This document shows positions 50,801 to 61,726 of a stretch of 64,000 nucleotides of DNA, in pieces. Origin of the DNA: Planctomycetota bacterium (GTDB lineage Bacteria; Planctomycetota; Phycisphaerae; UBA1845). Both the position numbers and the translations under genes were made by a program. Under the pieces are notes generated by a model, which was not told where the DNA came from, made no database searches, and saw nothing but the letters and a program-made list of their open reading frames with translations. How positions within the stretch are numbered: position 1 is the stretch's first letter; every line of letters starts with the position of its first letter. The stretch lies in the NCBI GenBank assembly GCA_016208685.1, contig JACQXM010000023.1, forward strand, positions 128,203-192,202. The letters are read 5' to 3'.

Positions 50801-52971
50801 ACCTCGCGCGGCGCATCGGCACCATCTACCGCAAGGAACTCATCGACATCCTGCGCGACCACCGCACCCTGGTGGCGATGATCCTGGTGCCCATCGTGCT
50901 CTATCCGCTGCTGATGCTGGGTTCGGTGCAGGCGGTCAGCTATCAAAAGGAGTCGATGGAGAAGGAGAAGTTCCTCGTGGGGGTGGTCAACGAGGGGCAG
51001 GGGCGGTCGCTGCGCGACCTGATCGACGCCGACGGCCGGGCGCTGGACGCCAAGCGGAACCGAGCCGACGGCGGCCCTACGGAGGAGGCCGAAGGCCGGA
51101 TCGACGAACCACTCACCGAGGCCGTCACCGTCCTGGCCATGCCGTCCCGCGAGGTGCTCCAGCAGCGGATCCGCGATCGGGTGCTGCACGCCGGCGTGGT
51201 GTTCGCGGCGGACGCGGTGGTGGACGCCCTCAACGCCCGGAACGACGTCGAGATTCTCTGCGACAAGGAGGAGGTACGCAGCGCGTACATCGCCGACCGG
51301 CTGGAGGGCATGTTCGCCCGCATCGCGTACCGCTGGGTCGAGGCGCGGAAACAGCGCGCCGGTTTGCCAGCCGCCTTCGACGAGCCCTTTACCGTTAAGT
51401 ACAACGACCTCGCGGCTCCGTCATCCATCTTGGGGCAGATCCTCCCGCTGATCCTGATACTCATGACCATCACCGGCGCCATTTATCCCGCCATCGACCT
51501 GACCGCCGGAGAGCGGGAACGCGGCACGCTGGAGTCTTTGATGGTCTGCCCCGTGCCCGTAATCGAGCTGATCGTGGGCAAGTTCCTGGTGGTCACTACG
51601 GTGGCGATCATGGGGGCAATGCTCAACCTGGCGAGCGTCAGCGCCACGGTGTACTTCGGTGGCTTCGACAAAGTCATCTCCACCTCGGGCGATTCTCTAC
51701 CCGTGGGCAAGATGCTCTTCATCCTGCTCTGCCTGATCCCGTTTGCCGTGCTCATGTCAGCGATCATGATCGCGGTGTGCAGTTACGCCCGCACCTTCAA
51801 GGAGGCGCAGAACTACGTCACACCCGTCATTCTGGCGGTCTTAATCCCCGGCGGCATCGCGGCCCTGCCCGCCACGCGCATGGAGGGCGTCATGCTGGTA
51901 ATGCCGGTGGGGAACATGGTGCTGCTGGCGCGCGACCTGCTCCTGGGGGCCGCCGTGCCCTTGTGGCACGTGGTGCTGGTGCTTTTCTCGACCACGCTGT
52001 ATGCCGTCGCGGCGGTGGCCATTGCCACCAAAGTGTTCGGTCAGGAATCGGTCGTCTTTGCGGACGCGGGATCGCTCCAGGCGGCGTTCAAGCGTTCGCT
52101 GATCAAGCCTGCGGCTGCGCCGTCGGTGTCGATGAGCCTGCTGTTCGTGGCGCTCCTCTTCCCCCTGTGGTTTTTCATCCAGTCCGCGCTGTCGCCGCTT
52201 CCCCAGGAGGACGCGCGGCGGCTGCTCATGTCCACCGGGTGGCTCATGCCCGTGTGTTTCATCGTGCTGCCCCTGGCCGTCCTGACGTATTGGAAGGTGG
52301 ACCTGGTAAACGCCCTATCCCTGCGCCGACCTCGACTGCGTTACGTTCTGGCGGGCGTGCTCATCGGATGCTCCGCCTGGGTCCCCACGCAGGAGCTTAT
52401 GGTGCTGCAACACGCCCTGCTGGGAGCGCCGCAATCGGTGGTGCAGAGCGCGGAAATCCTGGTGCGTACGCTCCGCGCGCTGCCTCTGCCGCTGGCGCTT
52501 CTGTTCATAGCGGTTGTCCCGGCCGTCAGCGAAGAATGGCTGTTCCGGGGCTTTCTGCTCGGCGGACTCCGGGCCTCAATGGGACGCTGGCCGGCGATTC
52601 TGGCGTCCGCGGCGGTCTTCGCCGTCTTCCACTTCGTGCTGTTCCGCTTTGCCGTGACGGGAACCCTGGGCGTGGTGCTTGCGTACGTCTGTTGGCAGTC
52701 GCGCTCCTTGGTTCCGGGAATGGTGGCGCATTTTCTGCACAACGGCCTCGGAACGCTCAGTGCCGTTGACGATCGATGGTACCGAGCTTTGGGAATTACG
52801 GCCGATTCCGAGGCGACACACCTTCCGGTAGAAGTGCTCTTGTTCGGTGGCGCGCTGTTCGTCGCTGGGCTGGCGCTCTGCGCCAGGGCGGATGAGACGG
52901 GGGAAGTGCCTTCGTGCCCGGTGGCCACGGCGCCCGCCGCCACGGGTGCAGGCGCGGTGATGACACGGTAG
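50797..52971 (+). CDS. ABC-2 permease fused to a CPBP (CAAX-type) membrane protease
   Basis: 724 residues. The first 420 residues are an ABC-2/NatB permease: a first helix near residue 30 (TLVAMILVPIVLYPLLML), a large external domain, then LILILMTITGAIYPAIDLTA, GERERGTLESLMVCPV (the conserved 'ERE-x-GT' loop) and further helices. The last 300 residues add more helices and the CPBP glutamyl-protease motifs: EEWLFR (Glu579, Glu580, Arg584), FAVFHF (His612), HFLHN (His645, Asn649). All key residues are present. This fusion occurs in planctomycetes; whether the protease cuts the exported cargo is unknown. Confidence 0.93.
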   Translation: MNLARRIGTIYRKELIDILRDHRTLVAMILVPIVLYPLLMLGSVQAVSYQKESMEKEKFLVGVVNEGQGRSLRDLIDADGRALDAKRNRADGGPTEEAEGRIDEPLTEAVTVLAMPSREVLQQRIRDRVLHAGVVFAADAVVDALNARNDVEILCDKEEVRSAYIADRLEGMFARIAYRWVEARKQRAGLPAAFDEPFTVKYNDLAAPSSILGQILPLILILMTITGAIYPAIDLTAGERERGTLESLMVCPVPVIELIVGKFLVVTTVAIMGAMLNLASVSATVYFGGFDKVISTSGDSLPVGKMLFILLCLIPFAVLMSAIMIAVCSYARTFKEAQNYVTPVILAVLIPGGIAALPATRMEGVMLVMPVGNMVLLARDLLLGAAVPLWHVVLVLFSTTLYAVAAVAIATKVFGQESVVFADAGSLQAAFKRSLIKPAAAPSVSMSLLFVALLFPLWFFIQSALSPLPQEDARRLLMSTGWLMPVCFIVLPLAVLTYWKVDLVNALSLRRPRLRYVLAGVLIGCSAWVPTQELMVLQHALLGAPQSVVQSAEILVRTLRALPLPLALLFIAVVPAVSEEWLFRGFLLGGLRASMGRWPAILASAAVFAVFHFVLFRFAVTGTLGVVLAYVCWQSRSLVPGMVAHFLHNGLGTLSAVDDRWYRALGITADSEATHLPVEVLLFGGALFVAGLALCARADETGEVPSCPVATAPAATGAGAVMTR

Positions 52972-53083
52972 TATCCCCGTACGGTCAGGAAGTCGCGGGT
53001 CGCGGCAGGCGCTCGGAGTCGCCCGCGGGCAAAGTCTCCTACCGCGGCTGGCCCGCCGGATTCCGGGCGGAATAATAGGGGCA

Positions 53084-53122
53084 GGCCGAGTCGAGCGACC
53101 CGCAGTTGGGTCGAGCTCGGCC
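53084..53122 (+). promoter_or_regulatory. Hairpin in the leader of the YHS gene
   Basis: GGCCGAG...GACCC pairs with GGGTC...CTCGGCC around a GCAGTT loop, with an internal loop. It ends 23 bases before the ATG and just before the Shine-Dalgarno AGGAGA, so it could affect translation. Confidence 0.4.
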
Positions 53123-53145
53123 CGTCGCTGAGGAGATAATCCGAA

Positions 53146-53943
53146 ATGTTGCTATCGCTCGTTCCTGTGGTGCTGATGACGCTGTGGGCTGCGGAACCGG
53201 ACGCGGCGGGCGTTGCGGAGCGGCCCGTCAGGCCGGCACTAAATGGCTACTGCCCGGCGGCGTACTTGCTTCGGCAGGAGGCCGTCAAGGGCGATCCCAC
53301 GTTCCAATCACGTTACGCCGGCGAGCTCTACTACCTCTCGAGCGAGAAGGCCAAGCAGGCATTCGACGCCAGCCCGGAACGTTTCCTGCCGCAATTCGGC
53401 GGGTGGTGTACGATGGCGCTCGGCGGACCTTATGGCAACCGTAAGGACGGCGAACCGGAGGTCTTTTTCCTGCATGACGGGAAGGTCTACCTGTTCTCGT
53501 CGGTGCGGGCGCGCAACGCCTACCTGGAAGCGCCCGAAGGGGTGCTGGAGCGTGCCGCGGAACGGTTCAACGTGGTGCAACTCCTGGGGTACTGCCCGGC
53601 GTCTCCGGCGCTGAGCGGCAAGGCGGTGCGTGGCGACGCGCGCTACACCGCGGTCGTACGGCGCGCCGTGTATCACCTGGCGTCGGCGGAGGCCAAGGCA
53701 GCGTTCGTCAAGGATCCGGACAAGTTCCTGCCCCAGTATGCGGGCTTTTGTGCCGCCAGCCTGGCCGCCAACAGCCGTAACCGTGCCGATCCGCAATACT
53801 TCAGCGTCTACGAGGGCAAGACTTACCTCTTCGTGAATGAGGAGAGCAAGAATCGCTTCGATAGCGACCCCAGCGAGTCGATTCGCAAGGCCGAGGAAAA
53901 CTGGCGGCTCCTCCGCGGCGCTCCACCGCAGCCGGGCAAGTAG
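53146..53943 (+). CDS. Exported protein with two YHS-like domains
   Basis: 265 residues, AGGAGA before the ATG. The signal peptide is LLSLVPVVLMTLWAAEP. Two homologous halves follow: LNGYCPAAYLLRQEAVKGDP with YYLSSEKAKQAFDASPERFL and PQFGGWCTMALG, then LLGYCPASPALSGKAVRGDA with YHLASAEAKAAFVKDPDKFL and PQYAGFCAASLA. Each half matches the YHS domain plan 'gyDPVaYf...G...y-x-F-x-s-x-e-x-x-x-x-F-x-x-x-P-e-x-y-x-P-q-y-g-g-x-C', with a Cys where other members have Asp. YHS domains are linked to metal binding. The two conserved Cys in each half could bind copper or iron, which is inference. Confidence 0.85.
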   Translation: MLLSLVPVVLMTLWAAEPDAAGVAERPVRPALNGYCPAAYLLRQEAVKGDPTFQSRYAGELYYLSSEKAKQAFDASPERFLPQFGGWCTMALGGPYGNRKDGEPEVFFLHDGKVYLFSSVRARNAYLEAPEGVLERAAERFNVVQLLGYCPASPALSGKAVRGDARYTAVVRRAVYHLASAEAKAAFVKDPDKFLPQYAGFCAASLAANSRNRADPQYFSVYEGKTYLFVNEESKNRFDSDPSESIRKAEENWRLLRGAPPQPGK

Positions 53944-54070
53944 CGACGGCCGCCTGTGGCCGGCGAGCCGTCCGGGCGACGCTCGCTGCGCGGCCGGAAG
54001 TGGATCCCAGCGCCGCACGGCTACTGTTGGGAGAATCGCTGAAGCCCGCTTCGCCGGCGCGCCGATAGTT

Positions 54071-54086
54071 GGAAATCGCGGTTTCC
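54071..54086. repeat. Imperfect palindrome before ftsK
   Basis: GGAAATCGCGGTTTCC is self-complementary except for one base pair. It lies 64 bases before the ftsK start in otherwise GC-rich DNA and may be a protein-binding site or repeat end. Confidence 0.35.
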
Positions 54087-54149
54087 AGTAGTGCCACAAG
54101 CATTCCGTGGCTGAAACGCAGGATGCGTAGAGGGGTGTAAGGCCCAGGG

Positions 54150-56720
54150 ATGGGAGTTTCGCCAGCGCAACTCAGGCCTCGCTCCGTAGCGCTCCCATTC
54201 TGCGCCCTGGTCACGGCGCTCTTCACCTGGACGGCGTTCCTGACCTTCGATGCCGGCGACTGGCCCAGCCCCAACGGGTATCCCCACAACGCTCCGGCAG
54301 CCAACGCCTGCGGCGTCGCGGGTGCCTGGGTGGCCTACCAACTGCGCTACTACCTGGGCGACGGAGCGCACCCGCTGCTGCTGTTCGCCACGCTTGCGGC
54401 GCTGATGAAGTTGACGCGGGGGGGCATCGGCCAGTTCTGGGAGCGGGCGTTCGGCTTGCTGCTGCTGGTTGGTTGCACGGCCGCCTCGTCGCACCTGATC
54501 ACCGCGCGATGGGTGGCCGCGATTCCCGTGGGGCACGGCGGGCTTCTGGGGTTCGCCCTGGGGCGCCTGCTGACAGACCACCTCGACAGCGTCGGCACCA
54601 TTATGGTGCTGGTCTCCAGTCTGGTTGTGGGCTTGCTCTTCACGACCGAGGGTTGGGTGCTCACGGTCCCGTCGCTGCTGGTGCGCGTGGGGCAGGCGTC
54701 GGGAAAGGTGGCGGTGCGTGCGACGGCTGCGGCCACGGCGGCCATTCCCCGCCCGGCGTCGGTGATGCCGGGGGTCAGCCGCGAGGAAAGCGCTGCGTTG
54801 TTATCGCCCAGGCGCGCGCGTTCGGCGCCGCGGAATGAAGAGGCGGCGGTCGAGGAACCGCGCTCCGGCGCCGCAAGCGAGGTCTCCGCGGTGGCCGAGG
54901 AACCGGAACCGGCGGCGAAGCGCGCCGGGCCGGCACGGGGGGACAGTGCCGAGGAGCCGTCGAAACCGGCGGCGCTGGAGGTACCCTCTCCTCCGCCCAG
55001 CGCGGTTGCTGAGCCCTCCATTGCGGCGGACCGCGCGAAACCGCCGGCGGTGGCACGTCCGACCGGCGGGCCCAAAGTGAATTTTCCCATGCCCCCGCGG
55101 GCGGCGCGGGTCGAGCCTTACCCGCGGCAGATCGAAAACTGGCGTCTGCCCTCGCTGGAGCTCTTGCAGGACCCGGAGTACGGCTTCACCGCGCAGCAGG
55201 AGATGGTGGTTCGTGAACAGGCCAGAGTGCTGGAGCGTACGCTGGAGGAGTTTCGCATCGACGCCCGCGTGGTGGAGATCGACACCGGCCCGGTCATTAC
55301 CATGTTCGAGCTCAAACTCGGCGCGGGCATCAAGGTCTCGCAGATCGCCACGCTCTCCAACGACATCGCGCGGGCGTTGAAATCGCACGCCATCCGAGTG
55401 GTGGCGCCGATTTCCGGCAAGAACACCATCGGCATTGAAGTGCCTAATACGCAGAAGGAGAAGGTTCGGCTCAAGGAGCTGATGTCCCTCGCCGGGCGGT
55501 CGGCGGCGGCGATGGCCCTGCCCCTTTTCATGGGCAAGGACGCCAGCGGCGCCGCGCTGGTGGCCGACCTCGCCAAAATGCCGCATCTGCTTATTGCCGG
55601 CACCACGGGGTCAGGCAAGAGCGTGTGCATCAACTCGCTCATCCTCAGTCTGCTGATGACCAAGCGTCCCGACCACGTGAAGATGATTCTCGTGGATCCC
55701 AAGATGGTGGAGATGAGCCAGTTCAAGGAAATCCCGCACCTCATGTGCCCCATCGTCACGGACATGCCGCGGGCGGAGAAGATCCTCGAATGGGCGGTCA
55801 CCAAGATGGATGAACGCTACGAGATTCTCGCCGAGGCCCGGGTCAAGAACATCGAGGGCTACAACAACCTCGGGGCCGAGGAACTCTACGCGCGGTTCAA
55901 ACCGGAAAGCGACGAGGAGAAGGCACAGATCGCCGTCTTCCTTCCCTACATCGTGATCATCATCGACGAGCTGGCGGACCTGATGATGACCTCCGCCAAG
56001 GAGGTAGAACACCACTTGTCGCGCCTGGCACAGAAGTCCCGCGCCGTGGGCATCCACATCATCGTCGCCACGCAGCGGCCGGAGGCCAAGGTGGTCACCG
56101 GGCTGATCAAATCGAACCTGCCCTGCCGCATTGCCTTCCGGGTGGCGTCGCGCATGGACTCGCGCATCGTGCTCGACCAGAACGGCGGCGAAGTGCTCAT
56201 GGGCCAGGGCGATATGCTGTTCCTGCCCCCCGGCTCGCACAAGCTGGTGCGCGCCCAGGGCACATTCCTCGAGGACACCGAGGTGCACGCCGTACTCGAG
56301 GATCTCGGCAGTCGAGCCAAGCCGGAGTTCCACCCCGAGCTGGTCCAACTGCGCACCGCGGACGCAGAGGCCGACGCCGGCATGCGCGACCCGCTCTTTG
56401 ACGAGGCGGTGCGCATCATCCTGGAATCCAAACGCGGCAGCGTCAGCCTCCTCCAGCGGCGGCTCACCATCGGTTACTCCCGCGCCTCGCGTTTGATTGA
56501 CCAGATGGCCCTTGCCGGCATCGTCGGTGAATACAAGGGTTCCCAGGCGCGTGAGGTGCTCCTCACCCTTCCGGAATGGGAGGCGATGCGGGCCGACATG
56601 AGCGCGGATCTGCAAGCCGGCTATGCCGCGGACGAAGAAGTCGCCGACCGCGGGCCTGGCGATGACCCCTGGGAGGGTGAGGTACCGGCCCTCAGCGACG
56701 ACCACGACATCCGCGGCTGA
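54150..56720 (+). CDS. ftsK: DNA translocase FtsK/SpoIIIE
   Basis: 856 residues. About four membrane helices lie within residues 15-180. An Ala/Pro/Glu-rich linker covers about 185-310. The motor follows: PGPVITMFELKLGAGIKVSQ-type beta domain, Walker A GTTGSGKS (484-491), Walker B VIIIDELADLM, and ATQRPEAKVVTGLIKSN. The C-terminal winged helix is SVSLLQRRLTIGYSRASRLI, the FtsK gamma domain that reads KOPS-like polarity motifs. All parts are complete, so it should pump chromosome DNA at the division site. The linker is long but typical. No clear Shine-Dalgarno precedes the ATG. Confidence 0.97.
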   Translation: MGVSPAQLRPRSVALPFCALVTALFTWTAFLTFDAGDWPSPNGYPHNAPAANACGVAGAWVAYQLRYYLGDGAHPLLLFATLAALMKLTRGGIGQFWERAFGLLLLVGCTAASSHLITARWVAAIPVGHGGLLGFALGRLLTDHLDSVGTIMVLVSSLVVGLLFTTEGWVLTVPSLLVRVGQASGKVAVRATAAATAAIPRPASVMPGVSREESAALLSPRRARSAPRNEEAAVEEPRSGAASEVSAVAEEPEPAAKRAGPARGDSAEEPSKPAALEVPSPPPSAVAEPSIAADRAKPPAVARPTGGPKVNFPMPPRAARVEPYPRQIENWRLPSLELLQDPEYGFTAQQEMVVREQARVLERTLEEFRIDARVVEIDTGPVITMFELKLGAGIKVSQIATLSNDIARALKSHAIRVVAPISGKNTIGIEVPNTQKEKVRLKELMSLAGRSAAAMALPLFMGKDASGAALVADLAKMPHLLIAGTTGSGKSVCINSLILSLLMTKRPDHVKMILVDPKMVEMSQFKEIPHLMCPIVTDMPRAEKILEWAVTKMDERYEILAEARVKNIEGYNNLGAEELYARFKPESDEEKAQIAVFLPYIVIIIDELADLMMTSAKEVEHHLSRLAQKSRAVGIHIIVATQRPEAKVVTGLIKSNLPCRIAFRVASRMDSRIVLDQNGGEVLMGQGDMLFLPPGSHKLVRAQGTFLEDTEVHAVLEDLGSRAKPEFHPELVQLRTADAEADAGMRDPLFDEAVRIILESKRGSVSLLQRRLTIGYSRASRLIDQMALAGIVGEYKGSQAREVLLTLPEWEAMRADMSADLQAGYAADEEVADRGPGDDPWEGEVPALSDDHDIRG

Positions 56721-56893
56721 CGATTCCCGAATCCCCGCACAGAAACGGCCGATGAACCCTGCGGCGGCGCCGCGCGCGGTCCTGTCCCGCGCGCCGGGCG
56801 ACATTCCGCGCGACGCCGGGTAAGATGCCCGGCGCCAAGGGCGGGACGGGTGGTCCCGCGGCTTTCGGAAGCGGTGACGAGTGTGGGCCAGTC

Positions 56894-57442
56894 ATGGACG
56901 CGGACGATCCGATCAGAATCGTAAAGCTGCGCGAGCTTATCCGCGACGTGGCGGACTTTCCCAAGCCGGGCGTGATGTTCAAGGACATCACGCCGCTGCT
57001 GCGGGACGAGGCCGGCCTTTCGCTGGCGGTGGAGTACCTTACGCAGCCTTTCCGGCGCGTGCGCGTGGATGTGGTGGTGGGCGCCGAGTCGCGCGGATTC
57101 ATCTTCGCCACTGCCGTGGCGCGGAACCTCTCGGCGGGCTTCGTGCCCATCCGCAAACCGGGGCGCCTGCCGCACCGCACGCGCTCGGAGGAGTACGCGC
57201 TGGAGTACGGCACCGACAGCGTGGAGATTCATGAGGACGCCATCGGGCGGGGGGATCGCGTGCTCATGGTCGACGACGTGCTGGCGACCGGCGGTACGAT
57301 GGCGGCGTGCTGTCGCCTCGTGGAATCGCTGGGCGGGGTGATCGTCGGCGCCGCCTTCCTGATCGAGCTGACCTTTCTTGACGGCCGCAGCAAGCTGGGC
57401 CAATACCCGATCCACTCCATCTTGAAATACGATCAGGCGTAA
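56894..57442 (+). CDS. apt: Adenine phosphoribosyltransferase
   Basis: 182 residues from the ATG at 56894 (MDADDPIRIVK). IRDVADFPKPGVMFKDITPL is the conserved Apt start, VVGAESRGFIFATAVA the adenine-site region and VLMVDDVLATGGT the PRPP-binding motif. It makes AMP from adenine and PRPP, and can use the adenine released by MtnP of this window. An in-frame ATG at 56825 would add 23 residues without family support. The next gene is 59 bases downstream. Confidence 0.95.
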   Translation: MDADDPIRIVKLRELIRDVADFPKPGVMFKDITPLLRDEAGLSLAVEYLTQPFRRVRVDVVVGAESRGFIFATAVARNLSAGFVPIRKPGRLPHRTRSEEYALEYGTDSVEIHEDAIGRGDRVLMVDDVLATGGTMAACCRLVESLGGVIVGAAFLIELTFLDGRSKLGQYPIHSILKYDQA

Positions 57443-57501
57443 TTGCGGATCGGACGCGGGGCGCGCGTCGACGTCGGCCGCCGCGGTTCGGAGTTGGTCT
57501 G

Positions 57502-59283
57502 ATGGGCTGGGACGCATGGTTCACGTTGGGCGTGGTCGCCATCATCCTGGGCGTGCTGGTGTTTACGCGCGTCAGCCCGGACGTGGCCATGGTGGGTGGC
57601 GTGACGCTGCTTCTGGTAGCAGGAGTGCTTACGCCGGAAGGCGCCCTGGCGGGACTGGCCAACGAAGGCATGGTGACCGTCGGCGTGCTCTACGTGGTGG
57701 TCGCCGGTCTGGAAACCACGGGCGGAACCGCGTGGATCGTGCAGCGGCTGTTGGGCCGCCCGCGCACCGTGCTCCAGGCGCTGGTGAGCATGATGGCGCC
57801 GGTCGCCGCCGTCAGCGCCTTCCTGAACAACACGCCGGTGGTGGCCATGTTCCTGCCCGCGGTTAACGATTGGGCGAAACAACACCGCATTCCCGTTTCC
57901 AAGCTGATGATCCCGCTCAGCTACGCCGCCATTTTCGGCGGCGTCTGTTCGCTGATCGGCACCAGCACCAACCTGGTGGTCAACGGCCTGGTTCAGGACC
58001 AACTCGACCGCCCCGCCCTGGGGATGTTCGACATCGCCTGGGTGGGGTTGCCCTGCGCTCTGGTGGGAGCCGCGTTCATGGTGCTGCTCAGCGGACGGCT
58101 CCTCCCCGATCGCCGACCGGCGATCAGCCAGATGGGCGACCCGCGGGAATACACCGTGGAAATGCTGATCGAAACGGGCAGCCCGCTGGTGGGCAAGACC
58201 ATCGAGCAGGCCGGGCTTCGCCAGCTTCCAGGAGTGTACCTGGCGGAGATCGATCGCGAGGGGCAGATTCTACCGGCGGTGTCGCCCCAGGAACGCCTGC
58301 GCGCCGACGACCGGCTGGTGTTCGTGGGCATCGTCGAGTCCATCGTCGATCTCCAGAAGATACGCGGGCTCAAGCCGGCGACGGACCAGGTGTTTAAGCT
58401 CGATGCCCCTCGCGCGCGGCGCTGCCTCATTGAGGCGGTGGTCTCGGGCAGTTGCCCGGTCAACGGGCAGACGATCCGCGACGGGCGTTTTCGAACGAAC
58501 TACAACGCCGTGGTCATCGCCGTGGGGCGGTCCGGGGAGCGCATCCGCAAGAAGATCGGCGACATCGTGCTGCAGGCCGGCGATACGCTGCTGCTCGAGG
58601 CCCATCCCTCGTTCGTGGAACAGCAGCGTAACTCGCGGGATTTCTACCTGGTCAGCCGCGTGGAGAACTCCAACCCGCCCCTGCATGAACGGACGGTGGT
58701 CGCAGTGCTCATCATGCTGGCGATGATCGTGGTGGTCACCGTGGAATGGATGAGCATGCTCCAGGCGGCGATGCTGGCCGCGGGGTTGATGATCATCTCC
58801 CGCTGCTGCACCACCTCCATCGCCCGGCGCTCCGTGGACTGGCAGGTGCTGCTGGCCATCGCCGCCTCCTTCGGGATCGGCCGGGCGCTGCAGAGCACCG
58901 GCGCCGCCGCCTACTGCGCACACCAGCTCATCGGCATGGCGCAAGGAGAGCCCTGGGTGACGCTGGCGGTCGTCTACGGAGTCACGCTGCTGCTGACCGA
59001 GCTGATCACCAACAATGCCGCGGCGGTTCTGGTGTTCCCCATCGCCATGGCCGCGGCACAGGACCTGGGTGTCAGCACCATGCCCTTCATCATGGTGGTG
59101 ATGATCGCGGCTTCCTGCGGCTTCGCCACGCCCCTGGGCTACCAGACGCACATGATGGTGTACGGCCCGGGCGGGTACCGTTTCTCTGATTTTCTCCGCA
59201 TCGGCATTCCGCTGGATATACTGATGTGGGTCACCGCCACGCTGGTTACTCCGCTGGCCTTCCCCTTCCGCGGTCCGGGTTAA
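57502..59283 (+). CDS. SLC13-family permease with two TrkA-C (RCK_C) domains
   Basis: 593 residues. The first part has membrane helices with the conserved FLNNTPVVAMFLPAV and FGGVCSLIGTSTNLVVNG of the SLC13/DASS family, then a central soluble part with two TrkA-C units (SPLVGKTIEQAGLRQLPGVY and VNGQTIRDGRFRTNYNAVVI), then helices with LITNNAAAVLVFPIAMAAAQ, the second half of the repeat, and ATPLGYQTHMMVYGPGGY. Such proteins carry sulfate, dicarboxylates or related anions with sodium. The insert of RCK_C domains points to ligand control. Substrate not readable. Confidence 0.93.
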   Translation: MGWDAWFTLGVVAIILGVLVFTRVSPDVAMVGGVTLLLVAGVLTPEGALAGLANEGMVTVGVLYVVVAGLETTGGTAWIVQRLLGRPRTVLQALVSMMAPVAAVSAFLNNTPVVAMFLPAVNDWAKQHRIPVSKLMIPLSYAAIFGGVCSLIGTSTNLVVNGLVQDQLDRPALGMFDIAWVGLPCALVGAAFMVLLSGRLLPDRRPAISQMGDPREYTVEMLIETGSPLVGKTIEQAGLRQLPGVYLAEIDREGQILPAVSPQERLRADDRLVFVGIVESIVDLQKIRGLKPATDQVFKLDAPRARRCLIEAVVSGSCPVNGQTIRDGRFRTNYNAVVIAVGRSGERIRKKIGDIVLQAGDTLLLEAHPSFVEQQRNSRDFYLVSRVENSNPPLHERTVVAVLIMLAMIVVVTVEWMSMLQAAMLAAGLMIISRCCTTSIARRSVDWQVLLAIAASFGIGRALQSTGAAAYCAHQLIGMAQGEPWVTLAVVYGVTLLLTELITNNAAAVLVFPIAMAAAQDLGVSTMPFIMVVMIAASCGFATPLGYQTHMMVYGPGGYRFSDFLRIGIPLDILMWVTATLVTPLAFPFRGPG

Positions 59284-59416
59284 GCCGCGGGCGCCGCGGC
59301 GGCGCGGGGTCGGTGGCCCCGGGTTTCAGAACCAGATGACCGCGCCCACGATGTACGTTGAAAACGCGGCGCAAGCGTCGGACAATGGCCCGCGCCGCCG
59401 CCGGACGGCGGGAGCT

Positions 59417-60793
<1,377 letters not shown>

Positions 60794-61031
60794 GAGCGTG
60801 GGGGCATCACAAGCAAGCCGAGAAGCCGGGGCCATCCGCCGCCGCCCCCTTGCCCGGACAGTGTCGCGATGCCAGAATGCCGCGGCGGCGGGGGTTGCGG
60901 GCGGGGGGCGCCCTGCCTACACTTCCACGCTGACGGTGCTCGTGGCGGTCTCGAGCCCCGGGGGTGGCGGCGGAATGTATCACCCCGCAGGACGCAACGG
61001 ACGTTCGATCCCGGTTTCACGGAGCCATGCG

Positions 61032-61304
61032 ATGAGTGGACGCTTCCGGAAAGCAGCAACGGTTGCCGCCATGGTAACGGCCTCGGGCTACCTGCTGAGC
61101 GGTCCGGCAACCTCCTGCACGAGTTTCACGGGGCGATCGGCGTTGATCGCCGCCGACTTCTGTTTCATCTTTGATTGCCAGAACGGTCTGCTGGGCGGCA
61201 CGTTGGATCCGTGCAGCGGAATCGGCAGCGGCAACCAGACGCCGGAAGGGGATACGGCTCCGCCGCTGTTCACCGATTGTCCGGACGTTACGGCCGGTCC
61301 GTGA
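61032..61304 (+). CDS. Small secreted Cys-containing protein 1
   Basis: 90 residues, GGAG eight bases before the ATG. Signal: AATVAAMVTASGYLLSGPA. The mature part has five Cys (TSCTSFTG, DFCFIFDCQNG, DPCSG, DCPD) and ends in a Pro/Thr tail. No family is recognised. It starts a run of three small exported proteins in the same direction. Confidence 0.75.
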   Translation: MSGRFRKAATVAAMVTASGYLLSGPATSCTSFTGRSALIAADFCFIFDCQNGLLGGTLDPCSGIGSGNQTPEGDTAPPLFTDCPDVTAGP

Positions 61305-61310
61305 CCGGCG
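61294..61310 (+). terminator. Hairpin overlapping the stop of small gene 1
   Basis: GCCGGTC-CGT-GACCGGC is a perfect 7-bp stem with a 3-base loop spanning the stop codon. No T-run follows, so its role as a terminator is uncertain. Confidence 0.35.
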
Positions 61311-61379
61311 GGCGAACGAGCGGTTAGACTCTGCGGACGCGGCGCGGTACGGCGTCAACGAGATTTGGGGAGCGCAACC

Positions 61380-61667
61380 ATGAGTGGAACCCGAGTAGCA
61401 CGTGTTCGGCGCTGGGCGACGGCGGGCGCGGTGGTCGCCGGGGCCGTGGCGCAGCTCGGCTTTGTCGAGTCGTGCGATAATCGCCTGGTCGGCCTGACAC
61501 AGTACTTTGACCCCTGCGGCACCTTCCTGGCCAACTGTACGCCCGGCAGCTTCATCGCCAACCGAGCGGAGATCGGCGATTACTGCGTCGATCCGGAATG
61601 CACGGTGCCGGGCGGTTGCGGCACGGGGCAGCAGCCGCTGGGGACCATCCGCGACATCTGTCCGTAA
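61380..61667 (+). CDS. Small secreted Cys-containing protein 2
   Basis: 95 residues, GGGGAG before the ATG. Signal: WATAGAVVAGAVAQLGFVES. The mature part has seven Cys, spaced like the first small protein in its first half (ESCDNRLVG, DPCGTF, ANCTPG) and then DYCVDPECTV and GCGTG. The two are probably distant paralogs: both begin MSG-x-R-x-R and hold a C-x-x...DPC pattern. A TAGACT box at 61326-61331, 18 bases after GTGACC, may be its promoter. Function unknown. Confidence 0.75.
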   Translation: MSGTRVARVRRWATAGAVVAGAVAQLGFVESCDNRLVGLTQYFDPCGTFLANCTPGSFIANRAEIGDYCVDPECTVPGGCGTGQQPLGTIRDICP

Positions 61668-61674
61668 GCTTCAA

Positions 61675-61693
61675 CCCGCGCGGCCGGCGCGGG
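61675..61693 (+). terminator. Hairpin after small gene 2
   Basis: CCCGCGC-GGCCG-GCGCGGG is a perfect 7-bp stem eight bases past the stop at 61667. It is not followed by T bases. Confidence 0.4.
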
Positions 61694-61726
61694 CCGTGCG
61701 CCATTCCTGCCTGCAAAGGAGACGGT

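Noticed and set aside
55611-56804. Minus-strand frame over ftsK
   Set aside because: Antisense to the FtsK motor; no start signal.
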